From Xanthobacteraceae bacterium (GTDB taxonomy: Bacteria; Pseudomonadota; Alphaproteobacteria; Rhizobiales; Xanthobacteraceae), in assembly GCA_030043285.1 (NCBI GenBank), contig JASHXZ010000833.1, positions 1 to 5,640 of the forward strand: 5,640 bases of DNA, in the 5' to 3' direction. The translations under genes and the position numbers were made by a program. Below, piece after piece: positions 1 to 5,640 of the stretch. Each line of letters opens with the position of its first letter. The first letter of the stretch is position 1. The notes below the pieces were generated by a model that was not told where the DNA came from, ran no database searches, and worked only from the letters and a program-made list of their open reading frames with translations.

Positions 1-849
1 CTGGTTCTGCCGCACCAACTGAATCGCCAGCATCAGCAGCGACGGCGATATGATCGCGACCCGGGCGCGGAACGCCTTCTGCACCAGATCGTCGAAGTCC
101 TCGTGCAGCTCGGCGTAGACCGATTCCGAGGGCACGAACATGAACGCCAGCTCCTGGGTCTCCCCCGGAATGAGATACTTCACGGCGATGTCGTTGATGT
201 GCCTGACGATGTCCTGGCGCACGCGGGCGGCCGCAAGCTTGCGCTCGTCGTCGAGCTTGGCGTCGCGATAGGCGGTGACCGCCTCCAGCGGAAATTTGGC
301 ATCGATCACCAGCGGACGCTCGTCGGGCAGAAAGATCACGCAGTCCGGCCGCAGCTTGTTGGAGAGCGTGAACTGGAACGCGTAGCACTCCTTCGGCAGG
401 CCGTCGCGGATGATGATCTCCATGCGGCCCTGGCCGAAGGCGCCGCGCGATTGCTTGTTGGCCAGGATGCTCTGCAGCGAGGTGACTTGGCTCGCCAGCT
501 GCGTGATGTTGCGCTGCGCGCTGTCGATGACGGCAAGCCGCTCGTTGAGCTTCTGCAGGTTCTCGGCGGTCTTTTGCGTGGTGTGCTGCATCGATTCGCC
601 GAGCCGATGCGTCACCGAATCGAGCCGCTCGTTGACCGAGCGCTGCAGCTGCGACTGGGTGTTGGTGAAATGGCCCATCAGCGCTTCGAGCCGTGCCGCG
701 GTGTCGGTCTGCACGCGCGCGAGCTCGGCGATGACGGCGGCATGCGGCGCGGCGTCGTCGCGGCCGCGCCATAGCACAAAAGCGATCGCCGCCAGCGTGA
801 GACACGCGGCCAGTAAAGCCATGAATGCGATGGTCGACAGATCGAGCAT
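1..849 (-). CDS. rmuC: DNA recombination protein RmuC, N-terminal part (3' end off the window)
   Basis: RmuC family proteins limit recombination at inverted repeats in E. coli and carry a nuclease-like fold; the biochemical activity is poorly defined. I translated the minus strand directly: 283 codons are open from the ATG at 849-847 to the left edge with no stop. Residues about 4-26 form one hydrophobic N-terminal membrane anchor ([20 protein letters not shown]), followed by WRGR. Residues about 40-130 are Gln/Glu/Leu-rich and look like a long coiled coil. The conserved domain starts near 135 with [18 protein letters not shown], then [12 protein letters not shown] (Asp169) and [11 protein letters not shown] (Asp183, Lys185), resembling a PD-(D/E)XK nuclease core. 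An in-frame TAG three codons upstream (GTAGACTGGCCTC before the ATG) rules out a longer start. There is no clear Shine-Dalgarno sequence; Met10 is a less likely alternative because it would shorten the anchor. The gene is divergent from def. The family is usually around 400 residues or more, so part of the conserved domain is missing. Confidence 0.93.
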   Translation of the reverse strand, partial: MLDLSTIAFMALLAACLTLAAIAFVLWRGRDDAAPHAAVIAELARVQTDTAARLEALMGHFTNTQSQLQRSVNERLDSVTHRLGESMQHTTQKTAENLQKLNERLAVIDSAQRNITQLASQVTSLQSILANKQSRGAFGQGRMEIIIRDGLPKECYAFQFTLSNKLRPDCVIFLPDERPLVIDAKFPLEAVTAYRDAKLDDERKLAAARVRQDIVRHINDIAVKYLIPGETQELAFMFVPSESVYAELHEDFDDLVQKAFRARVAIISPSLLMLAIQLVRQNQ

Positions 850-894
850 GAGGCCAGTCTACGCGATTCGTCAGGCTGGAACGAAGAGCGAACG

Positions 895-923
895 GTCATA
901 TCCGCTCGGGCCGTGCCGCGCAA
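895..923 (-). promoter_or_regulatory. Candidate promoter for rmuC
   Basis: On the minus strand, TTGCGC (923-918) and TATGAC (900-895) are separated by exactly 17 nt, inside the divergent rmuC/def intergenic region. The -10 box matches TATAAT at 4 of 6 positions and the -35 box matches TTGACA at 3 of 6. The spacing is ideal but the boxes are weak, and in GC-rich DNA such pairs arise by chance. The transcript would have a leader of roughly 40 nt. Confidence 0.28.
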
Positions 924-937
924 CCGGGGCCGGCGGA

Positions 938-966
938 TTGACCGCCGTTTACGCACCGCTTACATC
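938..966 (+). promoter_or_regulatory. Candidate promoter for def-fmt-truA
   Basis: TTGACC (938-943) and TACATC (961-966) lie 17 nt apart just before def. The -35 box matches the sigma-70 consensus at 5 of 6 positions; the -10 box matches at only 3 of 6. Transcription would start about 7-8 nt after 966, which is at or next to the def ATG at 974, so the transcript would be nearly or fully leaderless. This agrees with the absence of a Shine-Dalgarno sequence there. It is a sequence-pattern inference only. Confidence 0.35.
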
Positions 967-973
967 GCCCGAC

Positions 974-1489
974 ATGGCGCTGCGCGAAATCATAAAACTC
1001 CCCGACAAGCGGTTGCGGCTTAACTCCGAGCCGATCAAGCGCGTCGATGCCGGAATCCGCAAGCTGGTCGATGATCTGTTCGAGACCATGTACGAGGCGC
1101 CCGGCATCGGGCTTGCGGCGATTCAGATCGGCGTCGCCAAGCGCGTCGTGACGATGGATTTGTCGAAGAAGGACGAGCAGCACGAGCCGCAGGTCTTCAT
1201 CAATCCGGAGATCATTTGGGCGGCGGCGGAGACGGCAAAATACGAGGAAGGCTGCCTGTCGATCCCGGAGTTTTACGAAGAGGTCGAGCGGCCCGCCAAG
1301 GTCAAGGTCAAATATCTCGACATCGACGGCAAGGAGCACGAGATCGAGGCCACCGGGCTCCTCGCCACCTGCCTGCAGCACGAGATCGACCACACCAACG
1401 GCGTGCTGTTCATAGATCATATCTCCAAGCTCAAGCGCGACCGCATCGTCAAAAAATTCGCCAAAGCCGCCAAGAAGGGGGAGGCGTGA
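974..1489 (+). CDS. def: Peptide deformylase
   Basis: This cytoplasmic metalloenzyme removes the formyl group from the N-terminal methionine of nascent proteins. The 171-residue product has all three family motifs: motif 1 GIGLAAIQ (44-51), motif 2 EGCLS (92-96, metal ligand Cys94) and motif 3 HEIDH (136-140, ligands His136 and His140, catalytic Glu137). Length and the basic C-terminal tail ([20 protein letters not shown]) are typical of type 1 bacterial enzymes. The ATG at 974 was chosen because [15 protein letters not shown] matches the usual N-terminus. The frame stays open far upstream, but only as an antisense shadow of rmuC. An in-frame TTG at 938 would add 12 residues unlike the family and overlaps a likely -35 box. 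No Shine-Dalgarno sequence precedes the ATG. It is first in a tight run with fmt and truA; def and fmt are commonly paired because they act on opposite ends of the formyl cycle. The TGA stop is immediately followed by the fmt start codon. Confidence 0.97.
   Translation: MALREIIKLPDKRLRLNSEPIKRVDAGIRKLVDDLFETMYEAPGIGLAAIQIGVAKRVVTMDLSKKDEQHEPQVFINPEIIWAAAETAKYEEGCLSIPEFYEEVERPAKVKVKYLDIDGKEHEIEATGLLATCLQHEIDHTNGVLFIDHISKLKRDRIVKKFAKAAKKGEA
1472..1484 (+). promoter_or_regulatory. Strong ribosome binding site that fixes the fmt TTG start
   Basis: AAGAAGGGGGAGG inside the last codons of def contains GGAGG (1480-1484), fully complementary to the anti-Shine-Dalgarno core, with 5 nt between it and the TTG at 1490. 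The next in-frame ATG (1511) has no such site nearby, so this sequence supports the TTG as the true start and suggests that fmt translation is coupled to def. Confidence 0.65.
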
Positions 1490-2416
1490 TTGCCGCTCCG
1501 CCTCGTCTTCATGGGCACGCCCGACTTCGCCGTGCCCACGCTGGTCGAGCTTGCCGGAGCCGGCCACCAGATCGTCGCGGTCTACACGCGGGCGCCGCAA
1601 CCGAGCGGGCGCCGAGGCCTGGAGCTGACGCCAACGCCGATCGCGCGTGAAGCCAACCGCTTCGGCATTCCAGTTTTTACGCCGAAGACGTTGCGCGGCG
1701 ACGACGCAGCGGCCGCCATGCGGGCGCACGGCGCCGACGCCGCTGTAGTCGTCGCCTACGGTATCATTCTGCCCAAGCCAATTCTCGATCCCTTTCCGCT
1801 GGGTGCGTTCAACGTGCACGCCTCGCTGTTGCCGCGCTGGCGCGGCGCTGCGCCGATTCACCGTGCCGTCATGGCCGGCGATAAGGAGACCGGCGTGACC
1901 ATCATGAAGATGGACGAAGCGCTGGATACCGGACCGACGGCCATGACGCAGCGCGTGTCCATCGCCCCCGATATGACCAGCGGCGAATTGCACGACATGC
2001 TCAAGCGGCTCGGCGCCGATTTGATGGTGCGCGCGCTCGCCGCCCTCGAGAGGCACACGCTGCAATTGACACCGCAGCCGCAGACCGGCGCGACTTACGC
2101 CAATAAAGTCGAGAAGGACGAAACCCGCATCGACTGGTCGAAGCCCTGGCAAGGCGTCCATAATCACTGCCGCGGCCTCTCTCCCTTTCCCGGAGCGTGG
2201 TGCGAATTGCCCGGCGTCGGCCGCGTCAAGGTTCTGCGCACGACGAAGGGAACCGGCGAAGGCGAGCCCGGCCGCGTGCTCGATGACAAGCTGACAGTTG
2301 CTTGCGGCACCGGCGCGATCCAGCTTCTCCAATTGCAGCGAGCCGGCGGCAAACCCCTATCGGCCGACGAATTTTTGCGCGGCACGCCGATCCTGCGCGC
2401 AAACGTGCTCATCTGA
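1490..2416 (+). CDS. fmt: Methionyl-tRNA formyltransferase
   Basis: The enzyme transfers a formyl group from 10-formyltetrahydrofolate to Met-tRNA(fMet), making the initiator tRNA for bacterial translation. The 308-residue product has the N-terminal Rossmann-like domain starting [14 protein letters not shown] (3-16). The active-site segment [19 protein letters not shown] (108-126) includes Asn108 and His110, and DTGP (146-149) supplies Asp146; these fall at the same numbers I recall for E. coli Fmt. The C-terminal tRNA-binding domain begins near 203 with [14 protein letters not shown] and includes [10 protein letters not shown] (228-237). The start is TTG at 1490: it follows the def TGA with no gap, has a strong Shine-Dalgarno sequence 5 nt upstream, and keeps the first beta strand, which an ATG start at residue 8 would remove. 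A TTG start probably lowers initiation rate. The TGA stop is 8 nt before truA, so the three genes are likely co-transcribed. Confidence 0.97.
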   Translation: MPLRLVFMGTPDFAVPTLVELAGAGHQIVAVYTRAPQPSGRRGLELTPTPIAREANRFGIPVFTPKTLRGDDAAAAMRAHGADAAVVVAYGIILPKPILDPFPLGAFNVHASLLPRWRGAAPIHRAVMAGDKETGVTIMKMDEALDTGPTAMTQRVSIAPDMTSGELHDMLKRLGADLMVRALAALERHTLQLTPQPQTGATYANKVEKDETRIDWSKPWQGVHNHCRGLSPFPGAWCELPGVGRVKVLRTTKGTGEGEPGRVLDDKLTVACGTGAIQLLQLQRAGGKPLSADEFLRGTPILRANVLI

Positions 2417-2424
2417 GCGAAGCG

Positions 2425-3162
2425 ATGCCGCGTTACAAGCTCATCATCGAATATGACGGCACACCGTTCGTCGGCTGGCAGGCGCAGAACAGCGGTGCGT
2501 CGGTGCAGGGCGTGCTCGCCGATGCGATCGCGGCGTTCGCCGGCGAACGTGTCGCCGTCTCGGGCGCCGGACGCACCGATGCCGGCGTGCACGCGCTCGG
2601 CCAGGTGGCGCACCTCGATCTCGACAGGGACTGGGACAACGACACGGTGCGCGACGCCATCAATTTTCATCTGCGGCCGCAGCCGGTGGCGGTGCTTTCA
2701 GCCGAGCGGGTGGCCGCCGATTTCGACGCGCGGTTTTCCGCACGCAAGCGCTATTATCTCTACCGCATCGTCAATCGCCGCGCTGACCTCACGCTCGACC
2801 ATAATCGTGTCTGGCGCGTGCCGCGGCCGCTCGATGCCGCCGCCATGCACGAGGCGGCGCAGCTTCTGGTCGGCCGGCACGACTTCACCACTTTCCGTGC
2901 CGCCGAGTGCCAGGCCAAATCGCCGGTCAAGACGCTCGATCGCCTCGACGTCACGCGCGACGGCGACGAGGTGCACATCGCCGCGTCGGCGCGCTCGTTT
3001 CTGCATCATCAGGTGCGCTCGATGGTCGGCTCGCTCGTCCATGTCGGCGACGGCAAATGGCGTGCCGCCGATCTCGCCAATGCGCTCGCCGCGCGCGACC
3101 GTTCGGCCTGCGGCCAGGTGGCGCCGCCGCACGGCCTTTATCTGGTGCGGGTGGAGTATTGA
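2425..3162 (+). CDS. truA: tRNA pseudouridine(38-40) synthase TruA
   Basis: TruA isomerises uridines at positions 38-40 in the anticodon stem-loop of many tRNAs to pseudouridine. The 245-residue product starts [21 protein letters not shown], a typical N-terminus. The catalytic motif [13 protein letters not shown] (49-61) carries the nucleophile Asp52. KRYYLYRI (108-115) carries the conserved active-site tyrosine, [12 protein letters not shown] (191-202) is a conserved C-terminal segment, and the protein ends [12 protein letters not shown], as usual for the family. The frame is open upstream to 2302, but those codons overlap the 3' end of fmt and resemble nothing in TruA, so the ATG at 2425 is preferred. 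Only a weak purine-rich stretch (GAGCGAAG) precedes it, so translation may depend on ribosomes finishing fmt 8 nt upstream. It is last in the def-fmt-truA run and converges with dapE. Confidence 0.97.
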   Translation: MPRYKLIIEYDGTPFVGWQAQNSGASVQGVLADAIAAFAGERVAVSGAGRTDAGVHALGQVAHLDLDRDWDNDTVRDAINFHLRPQPVAVLSAERVAADFDARFSARKRYYLYRIVNRRADLTLDHNRVWRVPRPLDAAAMHEAAQLLVGRHDFTTFRAAECQAKSPVKTLDRLDVTRDGDEVHIAASARSFLHHQVRSMVGSLVHVGDGKWRAADLANALAARDRSACGQVAPPHGLYLVRVEY

Positions 3163-3169
3163 GCCAGGC

Positions 3170-3271
3170 GTAGGGTGAGCACCGCGCTTGCTCGGAGCGC
3201 CCGCGTGGGCAAAATCGTTTCAAAGCGGTGCCCACGCGTCGTAACCGTCGCGGCGATTTTTCCCACCCTAC
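3170..3271. repeat. Composite palindromic intergenic element with nested inverted repeats
   Basis: The outer ends are a perfect 8-bp inverted repeat, GTAGGGTG (3170-3177) and CACCCTAC (3264-3271). Inside is a perfect 10-bp inverted repeat, CGCGTGGGCA (3202-3211) and TGCCCACGCG (3229-3238), with a 17-nt loop. A further inverted pair, GTGGGCAAAATCG (3205-3217) against CGATTTTTCCCAC (3254-3266), matches at 12 of 13 positions. Smaller stems are GAGCA/TGCTC (3177-3181 with 3189-3193) and GCTC/GAGC (3190-3198). The motif GTAGGGTGGG(C)AAA...TGCCCAC resembles dispersed intergenic repeats I recall from Bradyrhizobium-like genomes; whether it recurs in this genome cannot be seen here. It fills nearly the whole gap between convergent truA and dapE, and its right end contains the dapE stop codon. 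It could act as a bidirectional transcription barrier or as an mRNA 3'-end stabiliser, but no hairpin is followed by a proper T-run, so I do not call an intrinsic terminator. Confidence 0.7.
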
Positions 3272-4428
3272 AAACCAAAATACTTCTCGATGATGCGGCG
3301 GTAGATCGCGGTGAGCGCGATGAGGTCGGCGATCGGGGCGCATTCGTCGACGGCGTGCATGGTCTGGCCGACCAGGCCGAATTCAAGCACCGGGCAATAA
3401 TCCTTGATGAAGCGAGCGTCGGAGGTGCCGCCGACGGTGGAAACCTTCGACTGCCGTCCAGTCACTTCGGCGATCGCCGCCATGGCGAGATCGGTGAACG
3501 GGCCGGGCGGGGTAAAAAACACGTCGGCGTTCGACGGCGGCCATTCGAACGCATGGCTGACGCGGCCAACGGCGGCGGCTTGCGCGCGCTGCTCGATCAG
3601 AGCTTTCAGCGAGCTCTGGCTGTGGCGGTCGTTGTAGCGGATGTTGAAGCGCGCGCGCGCCTCGGCGGGGATGAGATTGACCGTGGGATTGCCGACATCG
3701 ACCGTGGTGAATTCGAGATTCGACGGATCGAAATGCTCGCTGCCCTGGTCGAGCGGCGCCTGCAGCGCTGCGATCAACGTGACGAGGCCGCGGATCGGAT
3801 TGTCGGCGCGGTCCGGATAGGCGACGTGACCCTGGCGGCCGCGCACGATCAAGGTGCCGTTGAGCGAGCCGCGCCGGCCGGCCTTGATGGTGTCGCCGAG
3901 CGCCTGTTGGCTGCTCGGCTCGCCGAGGATGCAATGGTCGAACGTTTCGCCGCGCTCCGCCGCCCATTGCAGAAGCTTGACCGTGCCGTTGACGGCGACG
4001 CTCTCCTCGTCGCCGGTGATCAGCAGCGACAGCGATCCGCGCTTCGGGGCGTTGCCGTTCGCCGCCAGATGATCGAGCGCCGCAGCGATGAAGCAGGCGA
4101 TATCGCCCTTCATGTCGACGGCGCCGCGGCCGTACAGCACGCCGTTCTCGACCGTGCCGGCGAATGGCGGATGCCGCCACGCCTTGTCGTCGCCCGGCGG
4201 CACCACGTCGGTGTGCCCGGCAAAGACGAGGTTGGGTTTTTGCGTGCCGATCCGCGCGTAAAGGTTTTCGATCGGCGCGGTGCCCGGCTCGGCAAACGTC
4301 ATGCGGTGCACGGTGAAGCCGGCTTTGCTCAGCACGCCCTCCAAGTAAGCGAGCGCGCCACCCTCCTCGGGCGTCACCGAGGGGCAGCGCAACAGATCGC
4401 GGGCGATGGCAACGGGATCGGTGGTCAT
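3268..4428 (-). CDS. dapE: Succinyl-diaminopimelate desuccinylase
   Basis: DapE is a cytoplasmic di-zinc amidohydrolase (peptidase M20 family) that hydrolyses N-succinyl-LL-2,6-diaminopimelate to LL-diaminopimelate and succinate, for lysine and cell-wall synthesis. The 386-residue product has [10 protein letters not shown] (71-80, zinc ligand His72), [10 protein letters not shown] (100-109, bridging Asp105), ITGDEE (137-142, general base Glu141 and ligand Glu142), LGEPSS (168-173, ligand Glu170) and TMHAVDE (356-362, ligand His358). These match the E. coli ligands in order and approximate spacing. GRQGHVAYP (197-205) contains His201, the residue that reaches the partner subunit's active site across the dimer. 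The ATG at 4428 gives the usual [24 protein letters not shown] start. The frame is open further upstream to 4599, but that stretch overlaps the DUF805 gene and is not DapE-like. Only a weak GGACAG precedes the ATG. A 55-nt gap separates it from the DUF805 gene. Its TAG stop (3270-3268) lies in the end of the palindromic element. Confidence 0.97.
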   Translation of the reverse strand: MTTDPVAIARDLLRCPSVTPEEGGALAYLEGVLSKAGFTVHRMTFAEPGTAPIENLYARIGTQKPNLVFAGHTDVVPPGDDKAWRHPPFAGTVENGVLYGRGAVDMKGDIACFIAAALDHLAANGNAPKRGSLSLLITGDEESVAVNGTVKLLQWAAERGETFDHCILGEPSSQQALGDTIKAGRRGSLNGTLIVRGRQGHVAYPDRADNPIRGLVTLIAALQAPLDQGSEHFDPSNLEFTTVDVGNPTVNLIPAEARARFNIRYNDRHSQSSLKALIEQRAQAAAVGRVSHAFEWPPSNADVFFTPPGPFTDLAMAAIAEVTGRQSKVSTVGGTSDARFIKDYCPVLEFGLVGQTMHAVDECAPIADLIALTAIYRRIIEKYFGL

Positions 4429-4483
4429 CTGTCCGCAATGTATCTCGATTGGCTCACGTTTGGCGAGCGGATGCGGGTTCTCG

Positions 4484-4912
4484 TCAACTCGTTGCCAGCG
4501 GATCGGGCCCATGGCGGTTCGGGCCCGATGTGCCTTTGCGGAAGCCGAGCTCGACCAGCAAGACGAGGCCGAGGATCGTAAACGGCACCGCGATGGCAAA
4601 CGACAGCGTGCTCGGCTCCTCGTCGGTGCCGGTGAGGTCCAACACCGCCAGAAAATCGAGCAGCACGCTGCCGGCGAAGAAAATCGCGACCGGCCACAGC
4701 GGCATGGCGCGGTCGTTACCGCGCTTCACCGCGATGGCGAATTCCGGATAGGTGAAGACGAGGTCGACGACGGCATTGAGCTTGTCGCCGCCGAGCTGTT
4801 GCGCGGCGTAGCACGCCGCGATGTTGGCGGCGAGCACCGCGCCGAGCGCGAGCCAAAAGGTCTGGCGGCCGATGCGGCCATGAAAAGCGTCGAGCAGATA
4901 GCGCCAATCCAT
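4484..4912 (-). CDS. DUF805 family inner-membrane protein
   Basis: The function of DUF805 proteins is not established. The 142-residue product opens [20 protein letters not shown], the family's usual start, and has about four hydrophobic segments: roughly 18-38, 44-60 (weaker), 69-92 and 103-123. [12 protein letters not shown] (62-73) sits where the family has its conserved basic loop. The tail [14 protein letters not shown] is the family's characteristic G-x-x-G-x-N-x-x-G-x-D-P ending. The ATG at 4912 begins that conserved motif directly, so the start is well supported, although no good Shine-Dalgarno sequence is visible. It lies 21 nt after the dapD stop and 55 nt before dapE on the same strand, so it is probably co-transcribed with them. 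Nothing in the sequence suggests an enzyme or a specific substrate; a link to diaminopimelate or envelope metabolism is only inferred from position. I recall that small DUF805 genes are also found here in related alphaproteobacteria, but cannot check. Confidence 0.88.
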   Translation of the reverse strand: MDWRYLLDAFHGRIGRQTFWLALGAVLAANIAACYAAQQLGGDKLNAVVDLVFTYPEFAIAVKRGNDRAMPLWPVAIFFAGSVLLDFLAVLDLTGTDEEPSTLSFAIAVPFTILGLVLLVELGFRKGTSGPNRHGPDPLATS

Positions 4913-4933
4913 CGCCGGCCCGAAAGGATTCGA

Positions 4934-5640
4934 TTAATCGCGCAGCAATTCGTTGATGCTGGTCTTGGCGCGGGTCTTTTCATCGACGCGCTTGACGATG
5001 ACCGCGCACGAAAGATTCGGCGTCGGCTTGCCGCCGCGCGGCTCGCCCGGCAGCGTGCCGGGCACGACGACCGCGTAGGGCGGCACCTCGCCCCGCGTCA
5101 CCGCGCCGGTTTCGCGGTCGACGATCTTGGTCGAGGCGCCGATGAACACGCCCATCGACAGCACCGCACCTTCACGCACGATGACGCCCTCGGCCACCTC
5201 GGAGCGGGCGCCGATGAAGCAATTGTCCTCGACGATGACCGGTCCGGCCTGTAGCGGTTCGAGCACGCCGCCGATGCCGACGCCGCCGGAGATATGGCAA
5301 TTCTTGCCAATCTGCGCGCAGGAGCCGACGGTCGACCAGGTGTCGATCATCGTTCCGGCGTCCACATAGGCGCCGAGATTGACGAACGACGGCATCAGCA
5401 CCACGCCGGGCGCGATGTAGGCGGAGCGGCGCACCACGCAGCCCGGCACGGCACGAAAGCCGGCGCTGCGAAAGCTGTTGTCGGCCCAGCCGTCGAATTT
5501 CGACGCGATCTTGTCCCACCAGACGGCTTTACCGGGACCGCCCGGAATGACGCTCATGTCGTTGAGGCGAAACGACAGCAGCACGGCTTTCTTGAGCCAC
5601 TGATTGACCCGCCAGGTGCCGTCGGCGCCGCGCTCGGCGA
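4934..5640 (-). CDS. dapD: Tetrahydrodipicolinate N-succinyltransferase, 5' end off the window
   Basis: DapD transfers succinate from succinyl-CoA to tetrahydrodipicolinate, the first step of the succinylase branch to meso-diaminopimelate and lysine. The visible 234 residues begin [28 protein letters not shown], so the gene clearly continues beyond the right edge; the family is about 280 residues, so roughly 45 are missing. A left-handed beta-helix of hexapeptide repeats follows (fragment residues about 65-175), including [22 protein letters not shown] in part, [11 protein letters not shown] (91-101), [20 protein letters not shown] and [10 protein letters not shown] (143-152). Asp99 and Glu147 of the fragment are 48 residues apart, as are the two active-site acids I recall from mycobacterial DapD (Asp141 and Glu189). 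The C-terminus closes with [27 protein letters not shown] and a TAA stop. A GTG at 5584 is in frame but is an internal valine, not the start. The gene leads the DUF805 and dapE genes on the same strand; trimer formation and coenzyme A binding are known for the family. Confidence 0.97.
   Translation of the reverse strand, partial: AERGADGTWRVNQWLKKAVLLSFRLNDMSVIPGGPGKAVWWDKIASKFDGWADNSFRSAGFRAVPGCVVRRSAYIAPGVVLMPSFVNLGAYVDAGTMIDTWSTVGSCAQIGKNCHISGGVGIGGVLEPLQAGPVIVEDNCFIGARSEVAEGVIVREGAVLSMGVFIGASTKIVDRETGAVTRGEVPPYAVVVPGTLPGEPRGGKPTPNLSCAVIVKRVDEKTRAKTSINELLRD

Noticed and set aside
103..774. A 223-codon plus-strand open frame at the left end
   Set aside because: It is antisense to rmuC, whose conserved membrane anchor, coiled coil and nuclease-like motifs read clearly on the other strand.
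410..973. A 188-codon N-terminal extension of peptide deformylase
   Set aside because: These codons are antisense to rmuC and low in similarity to anything expected; family length and N-terminus fit the ATG at 974.
896..2332. A 478-codon open frame on the minus strand opposite def and fmt
   Set aside because: It is fully antisense to two genes with intact catalytic motifs, its translation is Arg/Gly/Ala/Leu-rich without recognisable domains, and long antisense frames are expected in GC-rich DNA with strong third-position bias.
3202..3261. An intrinsic terminator for truA in the convergent gap
   Set aside because: The strong hairpin (3202-3238) is not followed by a T-run, and the five Ts at 3257-3261 are not preceded by a convincing adjacent stem. 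Termination may occur here, but the canonical signature is absent.
3649..3660. A (GC)6 run inside dapE as a possible phase-variable tract
   Set aside because: It encodes part of the ordinary segment [10 protein letters not shown] in frame, is short, and sits in an essential-type biosynthetic gene; GC-rich codon choice explains it.
3175..4581. A 468-codon open frame on the plus strand opposite dapE
   Set aside because: It is the antisense shadow of dapE, which has every zinc ligand of its family. The plus-strand translation has low-complexity Arg/Ala/Asp composition and begins inside the repeat element.
1..5640. A hidden defence, mobile or otherwise new multi-gene system
   Set aside because: Every stretch over 130 bases is covered by a recognised gene. 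No integrase, transposase, tRNA attachment site, CRISPR repeat or anomalous-composition block is visible.

Overview
This is an ordinary housekeeping segment from a GC-rich proteobacterial chromosome. The gene content and order (rmuC divergent from def-fmt-truA, converging on a dapD / DUF805 / dapE cluster) and the protein sequences suggest an alphaproteobacterium of the order Hyphomicrobiales (Rhizobiales), probably near Bradyrhizobium, Rhodopseudomonas or Xanthobacteraceae. That placement comes from family recollection, not from a database search.

Layout, left to right. Positions 1-849 (minus) hold the N-terminal 283 codons of rmuC; its 3' end lies off the left edge. Positions 850-973 are a short divergent intergenic region with one weak candidate promoter for each direction. 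Positions 974-3162 (plus) are a tight three-gene run: def (peptide deformylase), fmt (methionyl-tRNA formyltransferase, TTG start directly after the def stop) and truA (tRNA pseudouridine synthase, 8 nt after fmt). Positions 3163-3267 separate convergent genes and are almost entirely filled by a nested inverted-repeat element (3170-3271), whose right terminus supplies the stop codon of the next gene. Positions 3268-5640 (minus) hold dapE, then a small DUF805 membrane protein gene, then dapD, whose 5' end lies off the right edge.

Functionally, the plus-strand run concerns translation. Fmt formylates initiator Met-tRNA, Def removes the formyl group from nascent proteins, and TruA modifies the tRNA anticodon arm. 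The minus-strand cluster encodes two steps of the succinylase branch of lysine/meso-diaminopimelate synthesis (DapD and DapE) with an uncharacterised inner-membrane protein between them. RmuC is a separate protein linked to DNA recombination.

All key catalytic residues I could check are present, and I see no frameshifts or pseudogenes. I found no tRNA, rRNA, CRISPR, insertion sequence, phage or defence genes. I do not see a previously undescribed multi-gene system here. The most unusual parts are the composite palindromic element between truA and dapE, the membrane gene inside the dap cluster, and a possible leaderless start for def.
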